A stretch of DNA of 64,000 nucleotides, taken from contig NZ_CM001024.1 of assembly GCF_000160775.2 (NCBI RefSeq), forward strand, positions 2,153,163 to 2,217,162. The letters are read 5' to 3'. The DNA is from Aeromicrobium marinum DSM 15272 (GTDB taxonomy: Bacteria > Actinomycetota > Actinomycetes > Propionibacteriales > Nocardioidaceae). The notes beneath the pieces are model-generated. The model had not been told where the DNA came from, did not search any database, and saw nothing but the letters and a program-made list of their open reading frames with translations. This document shows, one piece after another, positions 8,554 through 16,426 of this stretch. Numbering within the stretch: the first letter of the stretch is position 1; the number at the start of each line of letters is the position of its first letter. Position numbers and translations under genes: made by a program.

Positions 8554-8785
8554 GGCTGGTGGCGGGGGTGGTGGGATCTCGGGGTCGCAGAGGCTCCGCG
8601 CGCCGCGGGGTTTGCGGCGGGTGGAGGGGCGACCACCGCCACCGCCGCCAGACTCACCCACACAACGGCACGATCCTGTCGGGCCACGATCGACTGGGTA
8701 GTGGTGACGGGCCGCCGGGCGGGGCCGGGCCGGGCGCCGCACCCCAGCGGAGCGGGAGCGCCGCCCGACCCGGACACGACCTCGG

Positions 8786-8812
8786 ACCGCCGCCGCTCCC
8801 AGCGGTGGCGGT
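8786..8812 (-). terminator. Hairpin after the recombinase stop
   Basis: ACCGCCGCCGCT, loop CCC, AGCGGTGGCGGT: 12-bp stem with one mismatch. It lies 7 bp beyond the recombinase stop and is positioned to end both that transcript and the rep transcript arriving from the left. Confidence 0.5.
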
Positions 8813-8819
8813 CACCCGG

Positions 8820-10220
8820 TCAGACGATCCAATGCGGTTCGATACGAGACAGGTCGACCTGACGACCTCGTGCCTTCGCGGGGTGGATCACGACCCGGCT
8901 GAGGATCGCGCCGATCACGGCCGCCTGGCGCTGCAAGGTCATGTCGGGTGCCTCCCACGCGTCTTGCAGACTCCCCGGCCTTCCAGTGAAGTCAGCGAGT
9001 CCCGTTCCCGTGCTGAACCGTGCCAACCGGCGCCGAACTGACTCGACTCGGGGTTCAAGCCCGTCGCGCGCCTTCGTCCACTCGCGGCTCGTGAGTTTCC
9101 GGGTGGTCCACATCTCCACGAGCTCGTCCTGCTGGGCCTGCAACGTCGCCAACTCATCAGCCAGAGTCGCGTGCTCACTGTCGGGCACCAACGTCTGCTG
9201 GATCGCGGCCCTGGTCTCCGGGGCGTCGAGGCGTGTCAGGACCGCCCGGACAATGAACGCTTCCAACGGTTCGGCATTGATGAAGATCTTCGCGCAACCG
9301 CCGAAATCCGGACCCTTCCTGCACCCATACCTGCGCCGACCGCCGTCCGGCGAGGAGTACATCTTGGTCCCGCACAGACCGCAGAACACCCGCCCGGAGA
9401 GAAGGTAGCGCCGCGGCGATCTGCGGTTGGTCGCCGCGGACTCCGCCAACCGTGCGGCGATCTGCTCGTGCTCCGCCCTGGTGATGATCGCCGGCCACGC
9501 CGCATCACCCACGACCTCGCCCCGATGCTCGCGCAGCCCGGCGATCCGGGGAGACTTCAACAGGTTCCGCAAAGTCGGAGTGCGCCACTCGTTCATCCCG
9601 GTAGCGGTCCTCACCCCGTCGGCTTGAAGCCACCCGGCGATCGACACCAACGACTCACCTGCCAGGAACCTCCGGGCCGCTTCACGAATGACCGCTGCCT
9701 CGGACTCAACAACCGTCATCCGGTCCAACTCGTACCCGTAGGCGCGCTCACCCGAAACGTGGGGCAGGCCGGCTGCCGCACGCTCATCGTTCTTGCGCCT
9801 GATCCGGCGTGCCGCAGTATCTGACTGGTGCGCGGAGAACAGCGCCAACATTCGAAGCATCGCCAATCCATCGCCGTCACCCAGGTTGGTGTCACCGACG
9901 ACGGTCGCAATCCGTCGCGTATCGGCCACCGTGCACGCGTGGACAAGGCGTTCAAGATCGATAGGACGCCGCATGAGCCGATCCGGGTGGTACGCCAAGA
10001 GCGCGTCGAACTCTCCGGCTTCAATAGCCGACACCATCGCCTCGAACTGAGGGCGGGGCTTCGCGGAGTACGCCGACACATCGCGATCGACAAACTCACC
10101 CGCCACGGTCCAGCCTCGCGAACTCGCGAGAGCCAGACAGTCCTGCCGCTGGCGATCGATACTTGTGCCGTCGCCCGCACGGTCTTGGGAGATGCGGAGG
10201 TACACCGCGGTCCGAATCAT
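8820..10220 (-). CDS. Large serine recombinase (integrase of the element)
   Basis: A 466-aa site-specific recombinase. The N-terminal resolvase domain has the catalytic serine in YLRISQDR (Ser11) and the arginines of DALLAYHPDRLMRR. The central recombinase domain spans about residues 160-260, then a zinc-ribbon (FCGLCGTKM...YGC...GGC) and a coiled-coil-rich region (about 350-420, LADELATLQAQQDELVEM). This is the normal layout for integrases of actinomycete phages and integrative elements. The start lies 17 bp inside the putative right boundary, so attR is directly upstream. It is convergent with rep. No frameshift is seen, so the enzyme should be active. Confidence 0.92.
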   Translation of the reverse strand: MIRTAVYLRISQDRAGDGTSIDRQRQDCLALASSRGWTVAGEFVDRDVSAYSAKPRPQFEAMVSAIEAGEFDALLAYHPDRLMRRPIDLERLVHACTVADTRRIATVVGDTNLGDGDGLAMLRMLALFSAHQSDTAARRIRRKNDERAAAGLPHVSGERAYGYELDRMTVVESEAAVIREAARRFLAGESLVSIAGWLQADGVRTATGMNEWRTPTLRNLLKSPRIAGLREHRGEVVGDAAWPAIITRAEHEQIAARLAESAATNRRSPRRYLLSGRVFCGLCGTKMYSSPDGGRRRYGCRKGPDFGGCAKIFINAEPLEAFIVRAVLTRLDAPETRAAIQQTLVPDSEHATLADELATLQAQQDELVEMWTTRKLTSREWTKARDGLEPRVESVRRRLARFSTGTGLADFTGRPGSLQDAWEAPDMTLQRQAAVIGAILSRVVIHPAKARGRQVDLSRIEPHWIV

Positions 10221-10281
10221 GTAGGTACATTAACAATTTCTCGGTAAGCCCGCCTGTGTGTACCTGCTGGGTCGACCGCCC

Positions 10282-11505
10282 CTATTGGCGGAGGTGGCCG
10301 AGGAGGGGTGGTGGGTCTGATCGGTATTCGTGGCCGGTGGGGGTGCGCCAGATCGTGGCTCTGCCGTCGGAGCGGACGGACCAGCCGGGTTGGTGCTTGA
10401 TGGTGTGGGACCGCTTGCAGAGTCCTTGGGCGTTGGCTTCGGTGGTCGGGCCACCGGCCTGGTAGTCGATCACGTGGTCCAGGTCGCGGATCTTGCACTC
10501 ACACCCAGGCTGCCGGCAGTGCCGGTCGCGGGCCTTGATGTGCCCGGCGAGGGGGCCGTCGAAGTGCCGCCGGCGGGGGTCGCGGCCGACCAGGGTGCCG
10601 TCGACCGGGTCGGTCAACAGGCGGCGGACGGACCGCTTGTGGGCGCGGGCGATGATCTCGTCCGCGACATCCGGTGAGATCGGCCCGTACCCGGCGAGCT
10701 CGGCGGTCGTGCCGTCACCCAGCAGGGTCTTGGCGTCCAGCACCAACCCGATCTCCACATCCATCGTGTCGGCATGCCTGACACCGGTGACCCGCTCGAC
10801 CAATGTTGCGCACATGATCTGACCACGGGTGCGGGTGTCGCCGGTGGCGCGCAGGCCGGTGGCCCAGGAGTCGAGGGCCTCGTGGACCGCGACCAGCTGC
10901 TCGGCCGGACCCCGCACCACCAGCACCGCGACCCCGTCAGCATCGGGGAACAACGACACCCGCTGATCCGCCCGCGCCCGCTCGGCCCGCTGTTTCGCGG
11001 CCTCGGCATCGATCCGGATCACCAACCGGCGGGTGGCCTTGCGAGCCCTGCCCGGGGTCAACCCCGGCAACACCTTCACCAGCTCCGCATCGATCAGCAC
11101 CCGGTCATCGGGCCCCAACCTCTTGGTCTCCTGCACCACCGCCCGCGCCACCGACTCCGGGATCACCCCGCGACCGAACAGGTCGAACACCCCCGGCAGC
11201 GACTCCAGGCCCAGCGCGAACGTGAACTGGTTGCCCGCCGCTCCCGGACTGATCGCCCGGACCAACGACACCTCACCCACCGCGGACACCGACGCGTCAC
11301 CACGACCGATCCCCATCGCCAGGCTCCGCGCCTCATACAGGCCCAGGATCTGCCGCACCTGCTCAGCCTGCGCCGCACGGATCAGCCGGTCCAACGCCCC
11401 GATCGCATCCACCCGAGACGCACCACCCTCATGCAACGGCGCCGACGCATGGTCGTGGGCGCGCACCGCCGCCAACACCCCCGTGGCATCAACGTCCTCG
11501 AACAT
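10282..11505 (-). CDS. DUF222 / HNH endonuclease domain protein (13E12 repeat family)
   Basis: A 407-aa protein with a long N-terminal DUF222 region (about 30-300) and a C-terminal HNH nuclease domain: RDRHCRQPGCE...RDLDHVIDYQAGGPTTEANAQGLCKRSHTIKH. These multicopy genes are typical of actinobacteria and often sit near mobile DNA; their function is unsettled. It is intact. It lies between the right end of the integrated element (about 40 bp downstream of its stop) and a palindromic repeat array at its 5' side. Confidence 0.85.
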   Translation of the reverse strand: MFEDVDATGVLAAVRAHDHASAPLHEGGASRVDAIGALDRLIRAAQAEQVRQILGLYEARSLAMGIGRGDASVSAVGEVSLVRAISPGAAGNQFTFALGLESLPGVFDLFGRGVIPESVARAVVQETKRLGPDDRVLIDAELVKVLPGLTPGRARKATRRLVIRIDAEAAKQRAERARADQRVSLFPDADGVAVLVVRGPAEQLVAVHEALDSWATGLRATGDTRTRGQIMCATLVERVTGVRHADTMDVEIGLVLDAKTLLGDGTTAELAGYGPISPDVADEIIARAHKRSVRRLLTDPVDGTLVGRDPRRRHFDGPLAGHIKARDRHCRQPGCECKIRDLDHVIDYQAGGPTTEANAQGLCKRSHTIKHQPGWSVRSDGRATIWRTPTGHEYRSDPPPLLGHLRQ

Positions 11506-11570
11506 GATCCCAACCTAGCCGCCACCACTGACACTGCCTTTTCCCTCAAATGGCAGGGAGGAACCCCTGC

Positions 11571-12013
11571 TCGTGGGGGTCCCTTCGCTTCACGACTCGC
11601 GTCTGTTCGCCTCGCTGCGCTCACGCTCCTCGCAGAGCTCGTCGCTGGCGAACACCCCCTTGGTCGCCAGGGAGCGCAGCGACCGTGAGGGCGAAGCCCG
11701 AGGCGAACCCACCCCTCACCTGGGGGTCCCTTCGCTTCGCTCACGCTCCTCGCAGAGCTCGTCGCTAGGGACCACAAACTCGCGTCTGTTCGCCTCGCTT
11801 CGCTCACGCTCCTCGCAGAGCTCGTCGCTAGGGACCACAAACTCGCGTCTGTTCGCCTCGCTGCGCTCACGCTCCTCGCAGAGTTCGTCGCTGGCGAACA
11901 CCCACCCCGCGTTCGCCAGGGAGCGCAGCGACCGTGAGGGCGGAGCCCGAGGCGACGCTCACGCACGGTTCGCCTCGCTGCGCTCACGCCCTCGTTCCTC
12001 GGGCTGGCGAACG
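11571..12013. repeat. Array of palindromic intergenic repeats with a 63-bp tandem repeat
   Basis: The core TCACGCTCCTCGCAGAG occurs at 11621, 11741, 11804 and 11867, each copy followed by CTCGTCGCT or, in the last, TTCGTCGCT. The last three copies are spaced exactly 63 bp, making a tandem repeat over about 11735-11892. Inverted partners (GCCAGGGAGCGCAGCGACC at about 11665 and 11916) and GGTTCGCCTCGCTGCG...GGCTGGCGAAC (about 11968-12013) give large potential stem-loops. Because 63 is a multiple of three, reading frames stay open through the array and give spurious 21-residue repeat peptides. Related copies are at 13677-13728 and 20921-21029. The 11506-12021 gap has nothing else. Confidence 0.85.
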
Positions 12014-12021
12014 CCACCTGG

Positions 12022-12456
12022 TCAGCGGGACTCGACGTACTTCGCGAAGTCCTTGCTGCCGGTGGTCAGGGCGCCCTTGAGGATCTTCTTCACCACGAAC
12101 CCCGGCAGCGGCACCTTGACGCCGATCTCGAGGTCGAACCGCACGTGCGTGCCGGTGGCGGTCGGCGTCAGCGTGTAGGTGGCGTTCTGCTCCGACTGCA
12201 CCGCGCTCTTGACCAGCGTCCACGAGACGGAGTCGAGCCCGTCCCACGTGTACTCGGTGACCTCGGTGTCGGTGAGCCCGGCCGCCGCGACCTCGGCGAC
12301 GACCCGGTGCGGCCGGCCGTCGTCGTGACGCGACTCGACCACGGCCGACTTGTGGGAGCCGGACCGCTGGGGCAGGTCCTCGATCGCCGCGACCGCGTCC
12401 ATCACCTGCTCGGGGGTCGCCGCGACGTCGAACTCGGTGCTGCCGGAGACCGCCAT
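12022..12456 (-). CDS. SRPBCC-fold (polyketide cyclase/Bet v1-like) protein
   Basis: A 144-aa START/Bet v1-type protein, a fold that binds hydrophobic ligands in a deep cavity. The N-terminus (GSTEFDVAATPEQVMDAVAAIEDLPQ split across strand 1 and the first helix) and the C-terminal long helix (VKKILKGALTTGSKDFAKYVE) are diagnostic. The start is one base away from the fadA6 stop, so it is the last gene of the fadA6 unit. A role in carrying or protecting a steroid-derived acid is possible, but only the context supports this. Confidence 0.8.
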   Translation of the reverse strand: MAVSGSTEFDVAATPEQVMDAVAAIEDLPQRSGSHKSAVVESRHDDGRPHRVVAEVAAAGLTDTEVTEYTWDGLDSVSWTLVKSAVQSEQNATYTLTPTATGTHVRFDLEIGVKVPLPGFVVKKILKGALTTGSKDFAKYVESR

Positions 12457-12457
12457 G

Positions 12458-13627
12458 TCAGAGCCTTTCGATGATGGTGACGTTGGCCTGGCCGCCGCCC
12501 TCGCACATGGTCTGCAGACCGTAGCGGCCGCCGGTGCGCTCCAGCTCGTTCAGGAGCGTCGTCATGATCCGGGTGCCGGTGGCGCCGATCGGATGCCCCA
12601 GGGCGATGCCACCACCGTTGACGTTGACCTTGTCGTGGGGCACGTCGAGCTCGGCCATCCACGCCAGCACGACCGACGCGAACGCCTCGTTGCACTCGAA
12701 CAGGTCGATGTCGGCCACCGTCATCCCGGCCTTGTCGAGGGCGTGCCGGGTGGCGTTGATCGGTCCGGTCAACATCCAGATCGGGTCGTCGGCCCGCACC
12801 GAGAGGTGGTGCACCCGGGCCCGCGGGGTGAGTCCGTGGTCGCGCACCGCCTGCTCGGACGCGACGAGCACGGCGCTGGCCGCGTCACTGATCTGCGAGG
12901 CGACCGCCGCGGTGATGCGGCCGTCCGGCGCCAGCGGCTGCAGGCCGGCCATCTTCTCCAGCGAGGTCTCGCGCGGGCACTCGTCGGTCGTGAAGGCCTG
13001 CCCGTCGGCGAGGGCGACCGGGGCGATCTCGGCGTCGAACCGCCCCTCGGCGATCGCCGTGCGGGCGCGCTCGTGGGAGGCCAGGGCGAACTCCTCCATC
13101 CGCTCGCGCGAGATGGCCCACTTCTCGGCGATCATCTCGGCCGACCGGAACTGGCTGACCTCCTGGGCGCCGTACCGCGCCTGCCAGCCGGGCGACTCCG
13201 CGAACGGGGTCGTGAACCCGTACTGGTCGGCCACGAGCATCGCGGCCGAGATCGGGATGGCGCTCATGTTCTGCAGGCCACCGGCCACGACCAGGTCCTG
13301 GGTGCCGGACATGACGCCCTGCGCTGCGAAGTGCACCGCCTGCTGGGACGAACCGCACTGGCGGTCGATCGTCACGCCGGGCACGTGGTCGGGCAGCCCC
13401 GCCACCAGCCAGGCGGTGCGGGCGACGTCGCCGGCCTGGGAGCCGATGGTGTCGCAGCACCCCATGATGACGTCGTCGACGGCGCCCGGGTCGACGCCCG
13501 TGCGGTCCATCAGGGCGCTCAGCACGTGACCGCCGAGATCGGCGGAGTGCATCGAGGCGAGCGAGCCGCCGCGGCGACCGACCGGGGTGCGGACGGCGTC
13601 GACGATGTAGGCAGTGGATGCGGTCAT
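12458..13627 (-). CDS. fadA6: FadA6-type 3-ketoacyl-CoA thiolase (steroid C/D-ring degradation)
   Basis: A 389-aa thiolase. The nucleophile is Cys91 in DRQCGSSQQA, the general acid/base residues are His345 (ALGHPIGATG) and Cys375 (TMCEGGG), and the C-terminus ANVTIIERL matches what I know of mycobacterial FadA6 (Rv3556c). In that pathway it releases acyl-CoA late in degradation of the 7a-methyl-hexahydroindane-dione propionate (HIP) rings. It is separated from kstR2 by a repeat element at 13677-13728, so it may have its own promoter. I see no clear KstR2 box in that gap. Confidence 0.9.
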   Translation of the reverse strand: MTASTAYIVDAVRTPVGRRGGSLASMHSADLGGHVLSALMDRTGVDPGAVDDVIMGCCDTIGSQAGDVARTAWLVAGLPDHVPGVTIDRQCGSSQQAVHFAAQGVMSGTQDLVVAGGLQNMSAIPISAAMLVADQYGFTTPFAESPGWQARYGAQEVSQFRSAEMIAEKWAISRERMEEFALASHERARTAIAEGRFDAEIAPVALADGQAFTTDECPRETSLEKMAGLQPLAPDGRITAAVASQISDAASAVLVASEQAVRDHGLTPRARVHHLSVRADDPIWMLTGPINATRHALDKAGMTVADIDLFECNEAFASVVLAWMAELDVPHDKVNVNGGGIALGHPIGATGTRIMTTLLNELERTGGRYGLQTMCEGGGQANVTIIERL

Positions 13628-13676
13628 GGCTGTGTCCTCGGGAGGGGTGGGAGACGGTAAGACTTCGTGGGTGCGT

Positions 13677-13728
13677 GGTGTCCCCTCGCTCCGCTCACGG
13701 TCGGCCGCGGGCGGCCTCCCTGGGGACC
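13677..13728. repeat. Short palindromic repeat related to the 11.6-12.0 kb array
   Basis: GGTGTCCCCTCGCTCCGCTCACGG ... CTCCCTGGGGACC is a stem-loop bearing the TCGCTCCGCTCACG core of the larger array. It occupies most of the gap between the kstR2 stop (13737) and the fadA6 start (13627). Confidence 0.6.
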
Positions 13729-13736
13729 GAAGGCGG

Positions 13737-14336
13737 TCATGTGGTGATCCCGTCGAGGAGGATGGACACGTACTGGTCGGCCACGTCGTGGTGGCTGCGC
13801 TTGCCGCCGGGGCGGTACCAACGCACCGCGACCCACACGGTGTCGCGGATGAAGCGGTGCACCAGTTCCACGTCGAGGTCGGGCCGCAGCGCCCCGGAGG
13901 CGATTCCCTCGCCCAGCAGCGTCAACCACACCTCACGGGACTGCTGGTTGCGCTCGGCGAGGTAGGAGAACCGCTCGAAGGTGCCGAGGTGGTCCGCCTC
14001 GTTCTGGAAGATCGCGACCTCGTTGCGGTGCTGGTGGATCGCCTCGAACGACACCCGCACGGCGGCCTCCAGCTTGGCGCGCGGGTCGGCGTCGCCGGCG
14101 AGGATCTCGGCGTACCGGCCGAACAGCTCCTCCTGGAAGGTCGAGAGGATCTCGTCGACCATCGACTCCTTGGAGTCGAAGTGGTGGTACAGCGAACCGC
14201 TCAGGATGCCGGCCGCGTCGGCGATGTCGCGCACCGTGGTGTTCTTGAACCCCTGGGTCGCGAACAGCTCGGCCGCGATCTGCAGCAGCTCGTCACGGCG
14301 GCTGGAGCTGGGGGGACGCACGCTCGACTGGGTCAT
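13737..14336 (-). CDS. kstR2: KstR2, TetR-family repressor of the HIP-degradation regulon
   Basis: A 199-aa TetR regulator whose mycobacterial counterpart (Rv3557c) responds to HIP-CoA. The HTH reads TTVRDIADAAGILSGSLYHHF (counted in pieces), followed by SKESMVDEIL, and the ligand domain contains the stretch DLDVELVHRFIRDTVWVAVRWYRPGG, which I recognise as strongly KstR2-like. It lies one base after the ipdF stop, so fadE30-ipdF-kstR2 form one unit. A perfect KstR2 operator lies at the head of that unit at 16391-16404, so it is autoregulated. Confidence 0.92.
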   Translation of the reverse strand: MTQSSVRPPSSSRRDELLQIAAELFATQGFKNTTVRDIADAAGILSGSLYHHFDSKESMVDEILSTFQEELFGRYAEILAGDADPRAKLEAAVRVSFEAIHQHRNEVAIFQNEADHLGTFERFSYLAERNQQSREVWLTLLGEGIASGALRPDLDVELVHRFIRDTVWVAVRWYRPGGKRSHHDVADQYVSILLDGITT

Positions 14337-14337
14337 C

Positions 14338-15156
14338 TCAGGCCCGCTGACTCGACACCGAGACGACCTCGCCGGTGAGGTACGAGGAGTAGCCGGATGC
14401 CAGGAACACCATCACGTTGGCCACCTCCCACGGCTCGGCCGCGCGCCCGAAGGCCTCGCGCTGCTTGAGCTCGTCGAGCAGCTCGTCGCTGGTGACCTTG
14501 GCCAGGAACGGGTGCATCGCCAACGACGGTGCCACGGCGTTGACCCGGATGCCGTGCGGGGCCACGTCGAGCGCGGCGCACCGGGTCAGCGCCATCACGC
14601 CGGCCTTGGCCGCCGCGTAGTGCGCCTGGCCCTCCTGCGCGCGCCAGCCGATGACCGAGGCGTTGTTGACGATCACGCCGCGGGTACCGGCCTCCCGCAT
14701 GCGGTTGCCGGCGGCCCGCACGCAGCGGAAGGTGCCGGTGAGGGTGATGTCGAGGACCCGCGACCACTCGTCGTCGGTCATCTCCAGCACGTCGGCCGTG
14801 CCGCCGAGACCGGCGTTGTTGATCATGACGTCGACCCCGCCGCCTTCGTCCGCGACGTCCAGCAGCGCCTGCACCTGGGCCTCGTCGGTCACGTCGACCA
14901 CGAGCGACCGGACCCGCTCGGCGCCGAACTCCGCGGCCAGCGTCTCGTGGGCCTCGGCGAGGCGACGCTCGTGGGTGTCGCTGATGACCAGCAGACGCGC
15001 ACCCTCCTCGAGCGCCCGGCGGGCCACGGCCGCGCCGATGCCGGCGCCCGCGGCGGCGGTCACCACCACGACTCTCCCGGCCAGCAGGTCGTGCCCCGGC
15101 ACGTAGTCGGGGGTGGGCTGCTCGGGTCGACGCAGCGTGGGGTCCGGACCGGTCAT
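14338..15156 (-). CDS. ipdF: IpdF-type short-chain dehydrogenase (5-hydroxy-HIP oxidation)
   Basis: A 272-aa SDR with an N-terminal extension of about 25 residues. The cofactor motif is TAAAGAGIGAAVA, the active-site serine is in VNNASVIGW and the Tyr-x3-Lys is in HYAAAKAGVMALTRC. The TGxxxGIG glycine motif is altered to TAAAGAGIG, which is also what I recall for mycobacterial IpdF (Rv3559c). The C-terminal SSYLTGEVVSVSSQRA replaces the usual DGG ending of SDRs. Start overlaps the fadE30 stop (ATGA). Its expected role is oxidation of the 5-hydroxyl of 5-OH-HIP. Confidence 0.9.
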   Translation of the reverse strand: MTGPDPTLRRPEQPTPDYVPGHDLLAGRVVVVTAAAGAGIGAAVARRALEEGARLLVISDTHERRLAEAHETLAAEFGAERVRSLVVDVTDEAQVQALLDVADEGGGVDVMINNAGLGGTADVLEMTDDEWSRVLDITLTGTFRCVRAAGNRMREAGTRGVIVNNASVIGWRAQEGQAHYAAAKAGVMALTRCAALDVAPHGIRVNAVAPSLAMHPFLAKVTSDELLDELKQREAFGRAAEPWEVANVMVFLASGYSSYLTGEVVSVSSQRA

Positions 15157-16346
15157 CCGCGGGCCTCCTTGGGAAGACCGAGCACGCGCTCGGCGAGGAT
15201 GGTGCGCTGGATCTCGTCGCTGCCGCCGTAGAGCGTGTCGGCACGGGAGAACAGGAAGAGTCGCTGCCAGCGGTCAAGATCGTAGGTGGCGCCGGAGGTG
15301 GTGAGGGAGCCCGCTCCGAGCACCTCCATCGCCAGCTCGCCCAGTCGCCGGTGCCAGCCGGCCCACACGAGCTTGGCCACGTTGTCGGCGCCGGGCGTCG
15401 CGGCGGTCAGGGAGCGGACGGCGTTGACCCGCATCATCTCGAACTCGGCGCTGTGCCGGGCGAGCCGGTCGCGCAGCACCGGGTCGTCGAGGGCGCCGTT
15501 GTCGCGCGCCAGGGCCAGCAGGTCCTGCAGCTCCCGCTCGAAGCCGACCTGCTGACCCAGCACGGACACGCCGCGCTCGAACCCCAGCAGCGCCATCGCG
15601 ACGCGCCACCCGTCGCCGGGGGCGCCGACGATCATCGACGCCGCGGTGCGCGCGCCGGTGAGGAAGACCTCGTTGAACTCCGAGCCGCCGGTGATCTGCT
15701 CGATCGGGCGGATCTCGACGCCGTCCTGGTCGAGCGGGAGCAGCAGGAAGGACAGACCGTGGTGGCGTGACGAGCCCGGCTCGCTGCGAGCGAGCACGAA
15801 CATCCAGTCCGACTCGTGCGCCAGCGACGTCCACACCTTCTGGCCGTCCAGCACCCACTCGCCGTCGCCCTCGTCGAGCACCGCCCGGGTGCTGACCGCC
15901 GCGAGGTCGGAGCCGGCGCCGGGCTCGGAGTAGCCCTGGCACCACAGCTCGTCGACCGCCCTGATGCCGGGCAGGAACCGCTGCTGCTGCTCGGGGGTGC
16001 CGAACTCGATCAGCGTGGGCCCGAGCAGCTGCTCACCGAGGTGGTTGACCGTCTGCGGGGCGTCGGCCCGCGCGTACTCCTCGTGGAAGATGACCTGCTG
16101 GGCCGGTCCGAGGCCGCGGCCGCCGTGCTCGACCGGCCATCCGAGGCAGGTCCAGCCGTGCTCGGCGAGCAGCCGGTTCCACGCGCGACGGGCGTCGACG
16201 GCCTCGTGCTCGCGGCCCGGCCCGCCGAGGCCCTTGAGCGCCGCCCACTCGCCGGTGAGGTGCTCGGCGAGCCAGTCACGGATCTCGGTGCGGAACGCGG
16301 CGTCGGCGGTGGTGTCGGCAGGGCCGACGTGAGCTGCTGCGGTCAT
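15153..16346 (-). CDS. fadE30: FadE30-type acyl-CoA dehydrogenase (5-OH-HIP-CoA)
   Basis: A 397-aa flavoprotein, expected to introduce a double bond in the propionyl side chain of 5-OH-HIP-CoA. Acyl-CoA dehydrogenase signatures are complete: QGYSEPGAGSDLAAV (FAD and substrate contact), GQKVWTSLAH, and a C-terminal YGGSDEIQRTILAERVLGLP. It is the first gene of the leftward KstR2 unit, divergent from fadD3 with the operator between them. The gene order fadE30-ipdF-kstR2-fadA6 resembles that of mycobacteria. Confidence 0.9.
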   Translation of the reverse strand: MTAAAHVGPADTTADAAFRTEIRDWLAEHLTGEWAALKGLGGPGREHEAVDARRAWNRLLAEHGWTCLGWPVEHGGRGLGPAQQVIFHEEYARADAPQTVNHLGEQLLGPTLIEFGTPEQQQRFLPGIRAVDELWCQGYSEPGAGSDLAAVSTRAVLDEGDGEWVLDGQKVWTSLAHESDWMFVLARSEPGSSRHHGLSFLLLPLDQDGVEIRPIEQITGGSEFNEVFLTGARTAASMIVGAPGDGWRVAMALLGFERGVSVLGQQVGFERELQDLLALARDNGALDDPVLRDRLARHSAEFEMMRVNAVRSLTAATPGADNVAKLVWAGWHRRLGELAMEVLGAGSLTTSGATYDLDRWQRLFLFSRADTLYGGSDEIQRTILAERVLGLPKEARG

Positions 16347-16390
16347 GCCCGGCTCCTTCCGACTCGACGACTCCCCGGCTAAGGTAGCCT

Positions 16391-16404
16391 ACCAAGCACT
16401 TGTT
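16391..16404. promoter_or_regulatory. KstR2 operator between fadE30 and fadD3
   Basis: ACCAAGCACTTGTT matches the published KstR2 palindrome AnCAAGnnCTTGnT at every fixed position. It sits in the 80-bp divergent gap, 44 bp from the fadE30 start and 22 bp from the fadD3 start, so it can control both arms. A second small palindrome, GGTAG-C-CTACC (16383-16393), overlaps its left end. Confidence 0.88.
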
Positions 16405-16426
16405 TGGTTATGCGGAGGATGTGGAC

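Larger units (their letters stand above)
6050..10244. mobile_element. Small integrated element: metal-resistance pair, HUH Rep, serine recombinase
   Basis: About 4.2 kb bounded by candidate 8-bp direct repeats TTTCTCGG (6050-6057 and 10237-10244). A second possible pair is TGTACCTG at 6039-6046 and 10259-10266. Contents in order: cmtR-like sensor, cadD-like transporter, a low-GC gap, HUH replication initiator, a 46-codon ORF, and a convergent large serine recombinase whose start abuts the right boundary. An integrase next to its attachment site and a plasmid-type Rep inside are the signature of an integrated plasmid or integrative element. AT-richer stretches (7380-7470, 10215-10245) contrast with the host. 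The exact ends are not certain. Confidence 0.65.

Noticed and set aside
11735-11892. Possible CRISPR array
   Set aside because: Units of 63 bp are contiguous with no unique spacers, and no cas genes are present.
11573-12178. ORFs with a regular 21-residue repeat (SLRSRSSQSSSLGTTNSRLFA / DELCEERERSEANRREFVVPS)
   Set aside because: The periodicity comes from the 63-bp DNA repeat; both strands give open frames, as expected for a repeat with a period divisible by three and not for a real repeat protein.
13650-13665. GGTAAGACTTCG as a KstR2 box for fadA6
   Set aside because: The half-sites do not fit CAAGnnCTTG; too many mismatches.
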